From positions 1 to 64,000 of the forward strand of contig JAXGGA010002964.1 of the NCBI GenBank assembly GCA_038373865.1: a DNA stretch of 64,000 bases, read 5' to 3'. A program made the position numbers and the translations under genes. The stretch is from Uloborus plumipes. Its lineage: Eukaryota; Arthropoda; Arachnida; Araneae; Uloboridae. Below are positions 22,827-35,900 of the stretch, in pieces. The notes below the pieces were generated by a model. The model worked only from the letters and a program-made list of their open reading frames with translations. It was not told the DNA's origin and did not search any database. Each line of letters begins with the position of its first letter. Within the stretch, counting starts at the first letter, position 1.

Positions 22827-22849
22827 GAAAATTCCCGAATGTTCCAGAA
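22827..22849. promoter_or_regulatory. distal heat-shock element, five perfect modules
   Basis: GAAnnTTCnnGAAnnTTCnnGAA with all five triplets perfect and in phase (GAA at 22827, 22837 and 22847; TTC at 22832 and 22842). It lies about 220 bases upstream of the predicted start and directly abuts a CTCF-like motif. Confidence 0.85.
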
Positions 22850-22869
22850 TTGTCACATTGCAATGGAAT

Positions 22870-23803
22870 AGCGATTGTTCTCGAACAACAATGTAAAAAA
22901 GCGTTTAATGCGGTAGTCAAGTGAAAAATTGAAGTAAAATAGATACTAACTGCTTGCGTTAAAGGGTTATGATTTTTTTTGAATTAATAAAGTGATTACC
23001 ATGCTTTGCAACTAATAAGTTAACTTTTTTTATCCTTCCTTAGCAAAAATTATTAAATATTGTGCCATCTCATTGTATTGAAGTATGTCGCAATTATCGT
23101 GAGTTTTATCAAGTACTTTTTTTTCACAAATTCCTGCAAAATTAAAATTTCTCAATAATTTTAATGAGGGTAAAATTTTTAAAGCAACTGGAAATTTTTC
23201 ATCATTTCTTTCTTTTGTTAAAATTTTATTTGTGACTCGTACAGCTATACAATACATCGTTGTTCTGTATTTAGTTAGTGTACATTAAGATTTTTCCTTA
23301 GTTTACCTTTGTGTTATCCGATATAGTTTCTGATTGCTAAAATCAAAAATTAAGGATTGAAAAAATTGCTGCTGAACTATTCGAATTTCCTTTTTTTAGG
23401 ATTGTTTGCAATTAAAAAAATTCTTTATTTTTCTATACATGCATTGATTTGAAAATCGAACTTAACTTATAATGTTCTATAAGTGAAAAAATTGTATAAA
23501 AATACCATAAGCAAGCACAGGTTCAATTCAAATGAGAGATCATGACATATTTTTTAAATAGTAATTTCTTTTATGGAATGGAACTTCTCAAAAATTTTAA
23601 TACATAATAACTTATTTTGTACAACTTTTTTTTCTTCATGCTTTGAATTTTTATTTTAAAATTCTTTTGAAGCAAATTGTATTTAGGATTTTGGAAATGT
23701 TGCAATTTAAATGCTTTATTTAGGTTTATATCACTGTTAGTAGCAACTTAGTTTTGCTTTAGGTGCAAGATATTAACAAACAATAATTATTGGTAAAAAT
23801 ATA
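22870..23803. other. spacer between HSP70 promoter and ZCCHC4 3' end
   Basis: AT-rich with no repeat, exon or conserved motif that I can support. It is the only sizeable stretch in the window without a recognisable transposon. Confidence 0.4.
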
Positions 23804-23809
23804 TTTATT
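23804..23809 (-). terminator. polyadenylation signal of ZCCHC4
   Basis: AATAAA on the minus strand 68 bases after the proposed ZCCHC4 stop (23877). It supports the choice of the terminal exon. Confidence 0.5.
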
Positions 23810-23876
23810 TACATTTGATGTTAAAACCAAAGTTGTTATACAAAGTCCTATCCCAAGAGCATAGACACTTTAGAAA

Positions 23877-23907
23877 TCAACTCATATGCCTCATTTTCTT
23901 CTTGTTC
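23877..23907 (-). CDS. ZCCHC4: ZCCHC4 exon 10, terminal (tentative)
   Basis: Acceptor TTTATTTCAG; ten codons ending [10 protein letters not shown] then TGA, phase-compatible with exon 9, and followed by AATAAA. A short Lys/Arg-rich tail agrees with the basic C-terminus of the family. An alternative terminal exon after the acceptor at about 27541 or 27513 would end in RQETTEIN; it lacks the basic character. Confidence 0.5.
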
Positions 23908-26900
23908 CTGAAATAAACCGATAAATAAATAACACCCTCATTGGAAGAGCTAGTAACATTAAGAAGATTTAAAAAATTCAAAAATGCGTAGCTCCCGGCA
24001 AGTTTTCTTTAAATAATCACGACAATATTTGAGCATAATTGCTACTGCAAAACATGGACTTTTTACTTTCGAGATTTGTGGGTCAGATGAAATTGCTGCT
24101 TTATTTAAAATCCACCATTATTTAATGTTTTTTTTGAGCTAAATAATATGCTTGCTGTTTTGTTTTATTCATATATAGGGTGTCCACTAGGGTGTATCGA
24201 AAAAAACTTTTTTTCGAAATTCAATTTACTAAGTTGATAAAAAGTTGCCCCTACCAACCCACATATTCCACAAAAAATTTCAGTCTAATCAGAAATTGTT
24301 TAGGTGTTCCGCACGAGGCCTGAAGTTTGTGAATTTCTTCAAAAATATTATTTTTTGCTGATTTTTTTTTAAATATTAAGAATAAATGTTAAAAATAATT
24401 CAAGTTGAAAAATCCACACAGCAAGGTCGGAAGACAAAATTTGGTTTGAAAAAAGTACATTAAACAACATTTAAATCTCCCACATTTATTCTAAACTTAC
24501 GTAATTTTCACCAAAACTAGCATTTTACAAGGCCCTGCGTTTTGGTTAGAAACTTGTTTATGAATGTGAAATCAAACTGAATTAACACTTGAAACTGGGA
24601 GTCATCTGTGATTTATGTGGGGCAAAAAGTAAAATAATAAAAACTATAAACAGAATCTAAGCCCCTCGTCACACACAGTGCCCGCGTTCTATCGGGGCCC
24701 CCTTGATGGTAAACGAAATAGAGCTTCGCTATCATAGCTGCTTTAGGATTGCAGAAGAACATATATCTTTGGTTGAGGAAACAGACTCTAAATATTTCGG
24801 ACATTGTGCTCCAGTAAATGGCCCAGGAAAAGAAAGTGTAGCTTCAGTTTCACGATTTATAGAAAAAAAAAAGTTTTATTGATAAAGAACATAAAAGCTA
24901 TCGGTTGTGATGGCACATTAGTTAACACTGGAAAATCAATTGATGCTATTCGACTTCCAGAAAAGTCCTTAAAACCCTCACTACAAGCCGTGGTATGTTT
25001 TCTTCATTTAATGCATAACCACTTAGAAAGTTAACGGTGGCTCTTGATATACCGACTACTGGACAAAATTCTTTTAGTTGACCTATTGGAGAATTCTAAC
25101 AATATTGCTAAGATCTACCAGTCATGATCTTTAAGAAAATAGAACGCGTTTTACCAGAAGTTGATGTCAAAGAATTGAGTACAAAATACTTATGGAATGT
25201 GTCAAAAACTGTAATGTCTGGCAAATGTTCTCAAAATTTAGTAGAAAGGAACCCTGCAAGCTTTTCCCATGCAAGATGGCTTCTTTACAATGTGGAATGG
25301 ATAACATTTTGGAGATTTGTATCTAAATACTTGCTGCAATCTATGATCGTAAAAAAATGCTTAGATGCTTTTATGCTGAGATTCGATTGTAAAAAAGCAG
25401 AGAGCATAAACCTTTATTATAAATTCTGCTAGTTTATTTAACTATGAACTTGAATCACTAGTTGCGATGTATAGCCTCAAAACTTTGCCATCGTGAGCCA
25501 TCTTGCTTGGAAAAAGCTTGCAAGGTTCCTTTCTGCTAAATTTTGAGAACATTTGCCAGACATTACAGCTTTTGACACATCCCATAAGTATTTTTGACTC
25601 AATTCTTTGACATCAACTTCTGGTAAAACGCGTTCTATTTTCTTAAAGTTCATGACTGGTAGATCTTAGCAATCTTGTAAGAATTCTCCAATAGGTCAAC
25701 TAAAAAAATTTTGTCCAGTAGTCGGTCTATCAAGAGCCACCGTTAACTTTCCAAGTGGTAATGCATTAAATGAAGAAAACATACCACGGCTTGTAGTGAG
25801 GGTTCTAAAGACTTTTCTAGAAGTCTAATAGCACCATTTGATTTTCCAGTATTAACTGATGTGCCATCACAACCGATAGCTTTTATGTTCTTTATCAATA
25901 GAACTTTTTTTTCCATAAATCGTGAAGCTGAAGCTACAATTTCTTTTCCTGGGCCATTTACTGGAGCACAATGTCCGAAATATTTAAAGTATGTTTCCTC
26001 AACCAAAGATATATGTTCTTCTGCAATCCTAAAGCAGCTACGCTAGCGGAGCTGTATTTCGTTTACCATCACTGGGGCACCGATAGAACGCGGGTACTGT
26101 GTGACGAGGGGCTTAGATTATGTTTATAGTTTTTATTATTTTACTTTTTGCCCCACATAAATCACAGATGATTCCCAGTTTCAAGTGTTAATTCAGTTAG
26201 ATTCCACATTCATAAACAAGTTTCTAACCAAGCCGTATGGCCTTGTAAAATGCTACTTTTGGCGAAAATTTCGTAAGTTTAGAATTAACGTGGGAGATTT
26301 AAATGTTGTTTAATATACTTTTTTTCAAACCCAATTTTGTCCTCCGACTTTGCTGTGCACATTTTTCAACTTGAATTATTTTAAACATTTATTCTTAATA
26401 TTTAAAAAAAAATCAGCAAAAAATAATATTTTTGAAGAAATTCACAAACTTCAGGCCTCGTGCGGAACACCTAAACAATTTCTGATTCGACTGAAATTTT
26501 TTGTGGAATATGTGGGTAGGTAGGGGCAACTTTTTATCAACTTAGTAAATTGAATTTCGAAAAAAAGTTTTTTTCGATACACCCTAGTGTCCACTCCTAT
26601 GGTGGCCCAATAGCTAATTTCTAAGCCGTTAGAGATAAGCATATAGTTTATTTACGAAAAAATCTCTAAATTACGAAAGGAATTTGGGCTACAAAATGTT
26701 TTTCAAAAAAATCAAATTTGAAAGAGTTACAAAATTTAAACTTTTATACAGCCCCCCAGTCTTATCAATCATATTTAGTAAAATATTCTGGACACTGTAA
26801 CGTTTAAAACTTTAAAAAAAAAATCACTGTTCTACCACAAAAATTGGCCGAGTTATGACGTTTTGAAAAATCAAGATTTTGCATTATTTCATGACGTCAT

Positions 26901-29900
26901 CGAGAGATTGCTTAAGGGACCGTATGCAAAACCCTTCAAAAGCTTGATGTTTCAAAACCTCATAACTTAAAAGAGTGATTTTTTTTTAGTTTTAAACGTT
27001 ACAGTGTCAAGAATGTTTTACTAAATATGATTGATAGGACTGGGGGGCTGTATAAAAATTTGAATTTCCTAACTCTTTCAAAATTGGATTTTTTTGAAAA
27101 ACATTTCGTAGCCCAAATTCCTTTCATAGTTTAGAGATTTTATCCTAAATAAACTATATGCTTATCGCTAACAGTTTAGAAATTAGCTATTGGGCCACGA
27201 TAGGAGTGGACACCCTGTATAATTATACTGACAATTATTTCCAAGACTTTTTTTGAAGGAAAGTAAAGAGTTCTTAAAACAATACTATTTATTTTCTATA
27301 GCAGCAATGCTGAAGTTGTGACCCAATAAGCTTTTGTAAGAGGCTTGGTAAGACAAACCTAAAACTTTCTGAGCATTGAATTAACATATTTTTGTGCAAG
27401 CATACCTGAACAAACAATTTCCCTGCAAGCAAATGAAGCTTGGAACCATTTGGAACATGAGTTTAATGATATCACCAGAGAAATGCATTAATTTTAATTT
27501 ATTTCTGTTGTCTCCTGCCTGAAACAGTCGTTATGTGGATGCGACCTGAGAAAAGAGCGTCAAAAATCTCTCTCAGCGATGTAACTATAATTAAAAAATA
27601 TTGAATAATCAAATTCCATGCAAATGTTTCATTTATTATATTATATATGTTAAAATTTACCAGTAACATTTTACGGATTTCAATAACGCCAATAAAAATA
27701 ACGAATAAAATATAGATATACGGAAAGTGGGGCAAAACTTAACAAGACCATTTTGCTGTAGACTGGTTCCAAAATTTTGAAAGTACTGCATACATGAATA
27801 ATCATTTTTCTGCAGGGTTTCATAGTTTTCTTGTAATTTATTTTATACTCTAGCATCTAAGGTAAGTTGAATCGTTTTTTCTGCCAAATTGTTCTTCGTG
27901 CTGGTTAAAATACATAGATTTAGGTATATATTTAGGTCCATTTACTGAAGGATTTGCTATTTGTCATACTTTAAAGGGATGTTAGGATTTTATTATAACT
28001 ACTGAATTAAAATTTTAAAAGCAATGCACAGCAGGCAGTTACTTAAAGAAAAAAGTTTGACATTCATTAAACATTTGATTTGGTAAAAAGTTCTGAAATA
28101 AATCAAGAGCAGGAAAAAAAAACTAAAATTATATATATATATAATGCATTGTACTCACTCTACCCAAATTAGTTTTTAAATGAATGCAAGTAACAAAGAG
28201 AATAATAAAATAATTACCTAAATGTATTAACTGGACAATTTCGTTTTCTGTGGCCAAAACCGGAACATTTATGGCATTTTTCTTGTTTCTGAATTTCATC
28301 AGACTTTTTCTCCTTAGATTCATTACACACATGGTCAGTAAGATTGCATTTGTTACATTTATCACAGTGTTCATAGGAATTTTTAACACACTGTTTACAT
28401 TCATCGCAATGTTTGTAGGTTTTTCCGTGCTAAGAAAGAAAATAACAAGAAAGAGTTAAGATGACTTTTGAATACATTTAAATAACATATCTGTGTAACG
28501 ATTGAAATTAATGAACACATTTTTTTCTTTTAGGGAGGAACGAGCCTCAATAAAACACGGCACCCCCATGACATATTTGATTATTCCATTCCTTCCCTAT
28601 AGATATAAACTTATGCAGTTTCAGTGAACTTGTGTGTCACTAACTATACTCAACATTTATTATCTAATTTACAACCATATCTACCATTAGAGCGGCAGAA
28701 GTTAGGCATGGTATTGTGAAATAATAAATTTACATCACTATTAGACATGTCTTACTGTACAAAATGATCGTTTATAATTTGTAGGATTTTGTTTGAATCA
28801 GTGCAGATTCAAAGGCAACAAAAATGCTGCAATCTTTTTCTTTTCAATGCATTCAATATTTTTTTAATTACATAACTTCTTTTTGTATTTAGTTGATGCA
28901 AAAATTAAATACTTTTATGACCTTGAGATGTAAATTATGATTTTAATTTTGAATTCTGTGGCAAATAATATTAAAATACTACATTTTATGATCATTTTAC
29001 TATCATAAAATACTGTCTTAATTTTAATAAATTATTTCAAAGTGATCCAGATATCAGATCTGGGAAATAGTATCTTACACAAAACTTTATTTTTTGGTAA
29101 ATTTTTTTCGCGAGCTGAAATTACTTGTAGTTAACACTTACAAAGAAAAAATAAATTAACAAGATAAATTATAAAATAGTAAAAAATGTATAGAACAGTG
29201 TTCAAATTTGCATTTCATACCTTTCAGCTTATTCTCGGCCGATTTTTTTTTTTTTTTTGCTTGTGTTTCTTGGATTAATTTATTTATTTTACTTAAGTGT
29301 CGAATACTAGTGGAATTACTTTATTTGTTTTACAAATGCACTACATTTTGTTCATGTTTTTAAGCCTTTTATCATATTTGAAAATCATTTCTTGATAAGT
29401 ATAAAAGAATTAAACTGTTCCGAGAGAAGGAAATGGGCCTTACTGATAATTATCAAAATTTAGAGATAAATAATAAATGTAAGGAATAAGTAGTTTAAAA
29501 TATGTGTGAGAAGTAAACAGGTTTTGAGTTCTGATACATGCAGCATTATTTTATGTTTTTCTAGATAAAAACAGAAATGCATTAATGCTTCTTGTCTTGG
29601 AAGTAACAGTGAAAAGAAGTGAAAATATTTGATCATTGTCAAAAGCTTGATCCTTAAAACATAAATTATGTTCTAATAATTTTACTCCAAATAATTTCAT
29701 ACAAAGATCACATTTTTGTGACTCTGAACGTAAATAGGAGGATTGAAATTACAAAGTGCAGATGCCTTCATTTGAACTTTTGTTAGAGCTATAAGAAATG
29801 GAAACACTTCTAAACGAAAACCACTATGCTTTTACAAGATACTCATTTATCACATGTAATATTCATTCACTTAGGTGCAAGGGCGGATCCAGAAGTGTTC

Positions 29901-32900
29901 CAAGGGAGGGGCGGTTGTTTTCTTTTCTACTTGCCACCCTTTTTTTTAACCACATACCCTGGTTGACACATGTTTATTACAAATGTTTCGGTCTTCAATA
30001 TCGAAAAAAATCCAAATCAGAGCCCCAAATCCCAACCATTTCTCATAGCATCATCGAAGATCATCCAAAATTGCCTTTTTTGAACTTCAAAGTCGAAAAA
30101 CTGCTGGAGAAGAGTCCCTCAAGGGAGGGGCGATCGCCCTATCGCCCCTCCCTTGTATCCGCCCCTGCTTAAGTGCAGCATGCTTTACAAAGTTTAATAG
30201 AAAATGCTTATGAAAAAATTATTTTTTCTCATTTTAAGATTTTCTAAAGTCTGCACATATACTAGAAGAAAAAAAAGAAATCTCAGATTGTTCTGTGTAT
30301 TAATTAATGCATTAGAGAAGATGATTTCAAAGAGAGCAAAATAAAGAGCAGAGTTTGTGATCTATTTTGTCAGCCCCACTTTAAATAATGATGAGTTTGT
30401 GGAATCATTTCTTTTCAAGTGTTCTTGGTCTATTTAAAATTGTTCATGAACATCTTCGATAGATTTCTAAAGTAATAATTATCCAGTTATACAAAAATAT
30501 CTTTATGCATTATTAGCAATTATGTTTAACAATATTTATAAATATGTATTAGAAACTATTTAAACATTAAAATTAAATTTTAAAAATGTTAATCGCTAAT
30601 TAAATGTATATAATCATATAGCTGTGGAAAAATTCAATAGGTAGCAACAAAAATAAAAATTACTTTTCTTTTTCAAATCAATATTCAAAGATCAAGTTTC
30701 TTTTATTGTAATAGAATAGTAACAATATATTTTTTAAAGAAATTAACTTGAAAGAACATGCAATGAGATTTAATAAAAGCACTATATCACTTACTTTTGT
30801 AGTACAACTATTGCATTTCATACAGTGTTTATTTTCCCTAGAAACAAACCTCTCACATTTTTCACAAAATCTATATGAAAATGAAAGAAAACTTGTATTT
30901 GTTTTCCTAAATACAACAAAATATCTACAACAAAAAGTCATTCTAATAATGAAAAAACAAATCAAGATGATAATAACAGGCGTCAAACGAAGAGTTGTGG
31001 CAGTTTTTAGAACAGAGATAATCAATTTCTGTTGCAGAAATAAACCTTTGTATGATGAAAAAATTACGTGTTGCAGCAGAGAGAACTTTTATTGCAGGAA
31101 AAATTAAGTTTAGTAGTTGGGGACAGAAGTAGCAAAAAACATATTTTAGCATTTCTTGAAATCTTCATAAAGCATATCATCTCTATAAGCTTAATAAAGT
31201 AAAGAAAAAAAAAGAATGGTGCTTGCTTGAGCCAATATGATTGTAAGTGGATTGAAATTTTCAATTGGAAAGTCTTCAATGGAAGACGTAATACAATGAA
31301 AATTGAAAATGACTGTAAAAACGAAGCTATTAATGTTTACAAGATAGAATTGGATAGTGGGCAAAAATAATCAAATGTTTCAAAAGTGGATGCAGTCGGA
31401 TTTCAAAATAATAAAAAAATTGTGTCTGGGTATAAAAGTTAACGGCCAAAAGGTGCTAACAGCCCAAATTAAATATGTATTTCAACTTGTCCTCCACCCT
31501 CCCATTAAAAACCATTTAAAATCTTTGTTGATTTTACACATAAGCTTAGTACAACACCTCAAAATCAAAACATAAAGGAAAATATTGTTGATAAACTGAC
31601 CTGTAACCTAGATTTTCTGGTAAAGCAAAAGCTGATGGCGTTATATTTGTAAAAATGCGCACTGGTGATCCTTTAGAATCGACTTTTGTACCAAACTTTT
31701 TGTGATTAGTGTATTCAACCTAAATTGATATATAAAAGAACATTAGATCAATTATTAATTTAATAATTACGCTATTTATTAAAGCAATGAGAGAATGTTC
31801 AAACAGAAAAACTGATTACAGAAAATAGAGCTTTGTTTTGCAATTGTATGAACCTCTGATAGAAAACAAAATAAATTTTAAAATCTGCATATAAAAACTC
31901 AAACAGTTGATAAAACCAATAAATAGATATTATATATAGTTAACAAAAAACACAAAATATCACTCATGTTAAACAGCTTATATTTTTTATTAGTTAGCAC
32001 TTATATGTGCCTTAAACTTTTCTTTTAATGTTTGATTAAAAAGTTTGGTAGAGATGATATAAAAGTTTAATGATAGTTACAATCACAAGCTATTGAATGT
32101 AGCTTTTCTTGCAAACAGCATAATGAGTTTCAGTTCAAATGGCTTGTTAATTAAGATAATTTAAACACTGTTTGTACAACATAAGAGGCAGTACACATCT
32201 ATTCACTGGCATGATTTTAAAGCTTGAATTCTAAACATTCATTTTAACATTTTGTGTATTATAAAACATAGGAAGCTACTATTTCTATAATATAACAAGT
32301 AACATAAAAAAACCTCTTAACATTAATTCATAAAGCAATTCAACAACATAACAAATTTGAATAAAATCCTATTAAATTTAAAGGGCTTACTTTATAATCC
32401 ATCATTACTGTATCAGGTAAACTTTTAACAATTCTTCCTTCCATAAAATATGGAAAGAACCACATAAAAGGAAGATTCTCTTCACTTCTTGCATTTTTCC
32501 TTCTCCACCACTTATTTAATTTCTTTAATGTGCACGCAATAGCGTCCACAAGGCCACCAAATGGGGGATCTAACAGGACTGCAACTTTTTCGCCACTTTG
32601 TTCAGATAGGAAATCTTTAAGCTTTGTTTTGCTCTCTGTTCCATCAAAAAAGTAGTTGTTGAAAATATTATAGTGACAAAATTTGTCTGGACTAAAAAAC
32701 TGCATCTACAGGAAATACAAAAGATTACCTGTAAGTTTAATTTAAACCATGCAAAATATTAATTACACTTAAAAGTAATTTTTATTTGCCACAGAGTAAC
32801 AACAAGTGCCATTGTATCGGTAGAAAAAACTTACTTCAGTACAAAATGTGAAACGTTAACTTGTGCGCAGAAAGCATGTACAATAAAATAAAATGTAGAG

Positions 32901-35900
32901 AAGCCTATACAATAGAACACAGTTGTACCACATCACAGTATGTTGTAGGACTAATTTCATAACAGATGCCATTAGGTTCATTAATTTTCTGAGAAATGTC
33001 TAAAAACATTTTGCTTCTCTCATTTAAAAACTGCATAGTCTTTTGCAATTAAACGTTTACACAAAATAACCATTTTCTGCATTCTAAGCTGTTTATGTTC
33101 CAAGAACATGTAAACTTCACTATGAATTTCTATTGTGTTATGAATAAAATTATTGTTCATTTGTGTATAATTTTATTTAAATGTAGTTTATTAAATTACT
33201 AAGCAATAAGTAAGGCGTGGTACTTGATAAAGTTTTACAACATTTGATTCACTGTTTATTAGTACCACACTGTCTTGTTCTACTGCGATTAAATTTGCTC
33301 GGAAACCAAAAACAAAAAGAAAGGGAAAAAGGGGGAGGAAAAAAAGCTTTAAATCACAGTGTTATGTGGTTACGTTGTTATGTGGAGGGGGGGGGGGGGT
33401 TTCAACACCTGTACAGTAACAGGGTTCTACTCCATAAAACATGCCTAAACATTTTGCCTCGCTCTTACAATTGTACAAATTTTGTCACCCAGTATTTGTT
33501 ATAAAATTTCAGTAAACCCTGGAATAGGATAGCGTAGTCTCTACAAAAGAGTTGAAAATGCACAAAAATCAATACAACCATTTATGACTTCATTAACAGT
33601 AATCACTTTATTAACAGTTACATAATTATCTTTAAATGCTTACAAAACATTTAAAATGTTTCTGATAAATTTTGGACATTTTTTTTCTTGTTGGGCAGCA
33701 TCTTATCACACAGCGATGAATTAAATTGCATTATCATGGCATATGCATACTTTTGCAACGTGTGTTTTAATTTTTAGCATTGCACAAAGCAATATTCCAT
33801 TTAAAAAAAAAAAGCTCAAAAGACCACCAAAACTCAGATTCATATGGGAAACTTTTCAAAAAATGAATGAACCTTGGCTTACATAGCCTCAACTACCACA
33901 AAAGTTTTGCATGAACTTCAATTTAAATACCAGCTTAAACATCAGTATAGAACTGTAGTGAAGCATGGCGCAAATGAAGCATTTCCCCAGAGGGGCGTGA
34001 TTAGTGATGCACTAGCCTCTTTGCTAAAGATGTACAAATTATCCTAAGTTTTATTATGATGGAAATTATTCTTTAACATTAGATAGATAAGAGAAAGCTT
34101 CAATAAAAAAGGAACATTTCTCAATATAAAAAATCATACCTTTTATCCTTATTATAGGCTCTTATCATCAAGAATAGAGGAAAGTAATCCCAAAATTGTT
34201 TCCTGGATTGAAATTAAATATCTAGGCAAGATATTTCATTTAAATTATTTTAACCTAGTTATAACAAACGAAATATTTTGATGGGATGGAAAATGAGTCA
34301 TTTTCTAGAAATTGAAACAAGATACATTTTGGTGTTCTAAAATGAATTTTAAAAACTGTAGATAAGAAAACCTAGTTAAATAAGCTTCTGTACAAGTTTA
34401 TTTTTTCTTTAACAGATTTTTTGTCTTTTTGAAAAAATACTTTTGTGACTCAAGCAATTTATATAAATGTGTTTTAAATAATAAGATAATAATAACAATT
34501 ACAAATACAAATACAAATACAAATGTGACGACCAGCAACAGGCTCTGGGCCCAACTGGGCTGGTCCTAGTCAAATTATAGATCCCAATGAAGATCAATGA
34601 CCCTTTTAAAACTATCTACTCCCTTGCTCCTTACCGCCTCTTCCGGTAAACTATTCCAAGTTCCCACTACTCTGCTAAAATAGTAATTTTTCCGAATTTC
34701 CAGGTTAGCCTGAGATTTAAACAGCTTATAACAATGACCCCTTGTCCTGCTTTCCGTGCAAAAATTTAACCCTATAACATCTTTCATTTTGATAAATTTA
34801 AACAACTGAATCATGTCCCCTCTGGTTCTCCTTTGCTCAAGACTATACATATTAAGCATTCTAAGTCTGGAATCATAGTCTAAATTAGAAAGTCCATTCA
34901 CTAACTTTGTAGCCCTCCTTTGCACCCTTTCCAATAAATTAATATCTTTCTTAAGGTAAGGAGACCAAAACTGAACAGCATACTCTAAATGAGGTCTTAC
35001 CAAACTTCTATATAACGGCAGAAGAACCTTCTTTGATTTGTTTGAAATAGATCTATTTATAAACCCAAGCATCCTATTGGCTTTGTTACTAGCTATGCTG
35101 CACTGTTGACTAAACTTGAAGTCTTGATTTATTAAGACACCTAGATCCATAACAATTAGAAAAGGATTTGTACAAATGTTTTTTAAACAATACTTATTCA
35201 CTTTAATTAATATATTTTCTTCTAATAAACTTACATATCGATAATCAATGTCCATTAAAAGAGAGTTGAGGCTAGAATTTTCTTGAACATATTCATGCAC
35301 CCTAAAAAAAAAGAATATAAATAAGGTGCAAGGGCAGTGCCAGTCCTTAAGTCAACATGTTTAAGTCTATATGATTCAGATTTAACTGAATACTTTGTAT
35401 GGATAATCATGACACAAAAAACGATTCTTATACTATGGCAGCACCACTTATGAATAAAGTCATACTTCCAGTACTGCACATAATAAAGACTCCAGGAATG
35501 CTCCTGGAAATTAGCACCAATTTTCTTGATTTGTATTTTTAACAACCAATATCTTAGGTGAAAAAAGTTTGATGAAACACATAAATTGTAACAAACTATA
35601 GACATATTGTGAGGTTACATGGAACTTTTTTTCCTGTGCAGATAAATCAAGACCTTATGGATAAAAGAACATGTCTCAAATACACAAAAAAAAGAAAGGA
35701 AAACATTTTAAACAAGGATTGATCAGTAAGCAATAAATTATAGAAAGAGCAAACAAAAATATTCAATATGCTGTGAAAAATACCTTAGAAGCATGAAAAT
35801 GCTATTGTATGAAAAATAAATGGTAGAAGAATCAAATTTATCGCATGTAAATCAAGTAGAAATAAGATTCAATAAGTAGGAGGGTAGAGAACAAAAGACA

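Larger units (their letters stand above)
24188..26586. mobile_element. palindromic hAT element inserted in E1 copy A
   Basis: Terminal inverted repeats start TAGGGTGTATCGAAAAAAAC, and the flanking duplication GTGTCCAC is perfect (24180-24187 and 26587-26594). The two arms, about 1.1 kb each (to about 25283 and from about 25490), are near-identical inverted copies around a 0.2-kb spacer. Both arms carry the same transposase-like fragment. Confidence 0.88.
24176..27217. mobile_element. foldback MITE E1, copy A (split by a hAT element)
   Basis: Ends are inverted copies of CAGGGTGTCCACTCCTAT (left C changed to T), with TA on both outer sides. Subtracting the insert at 24188-26586 and one 8-bp duplication leaves about 635 bp. 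This is a near-complete palindrome whose arms share GGCCCAATAGCTAATTTCT and CAGCCCCCCAGTC text. It lies in ZCCHC4 intron 9. A second copy is at 44910-49474. Confidence 0.85.

Noticed and set aside
27499..27548. Alternative ZCCHC4 last exon ending RQETTEIN or [16 protein letters not shown]
   Set aside because: Splice phase would fit, but the tail is not basic like the family and the downstream candidate at 23877 has a better-placed AATAAA. Not excluded.
29798..30172. 124-codon plus-strand frame
   Set aside because: It spans a 290-bp hAT MITE with matching target duplications, so it is not a gene.
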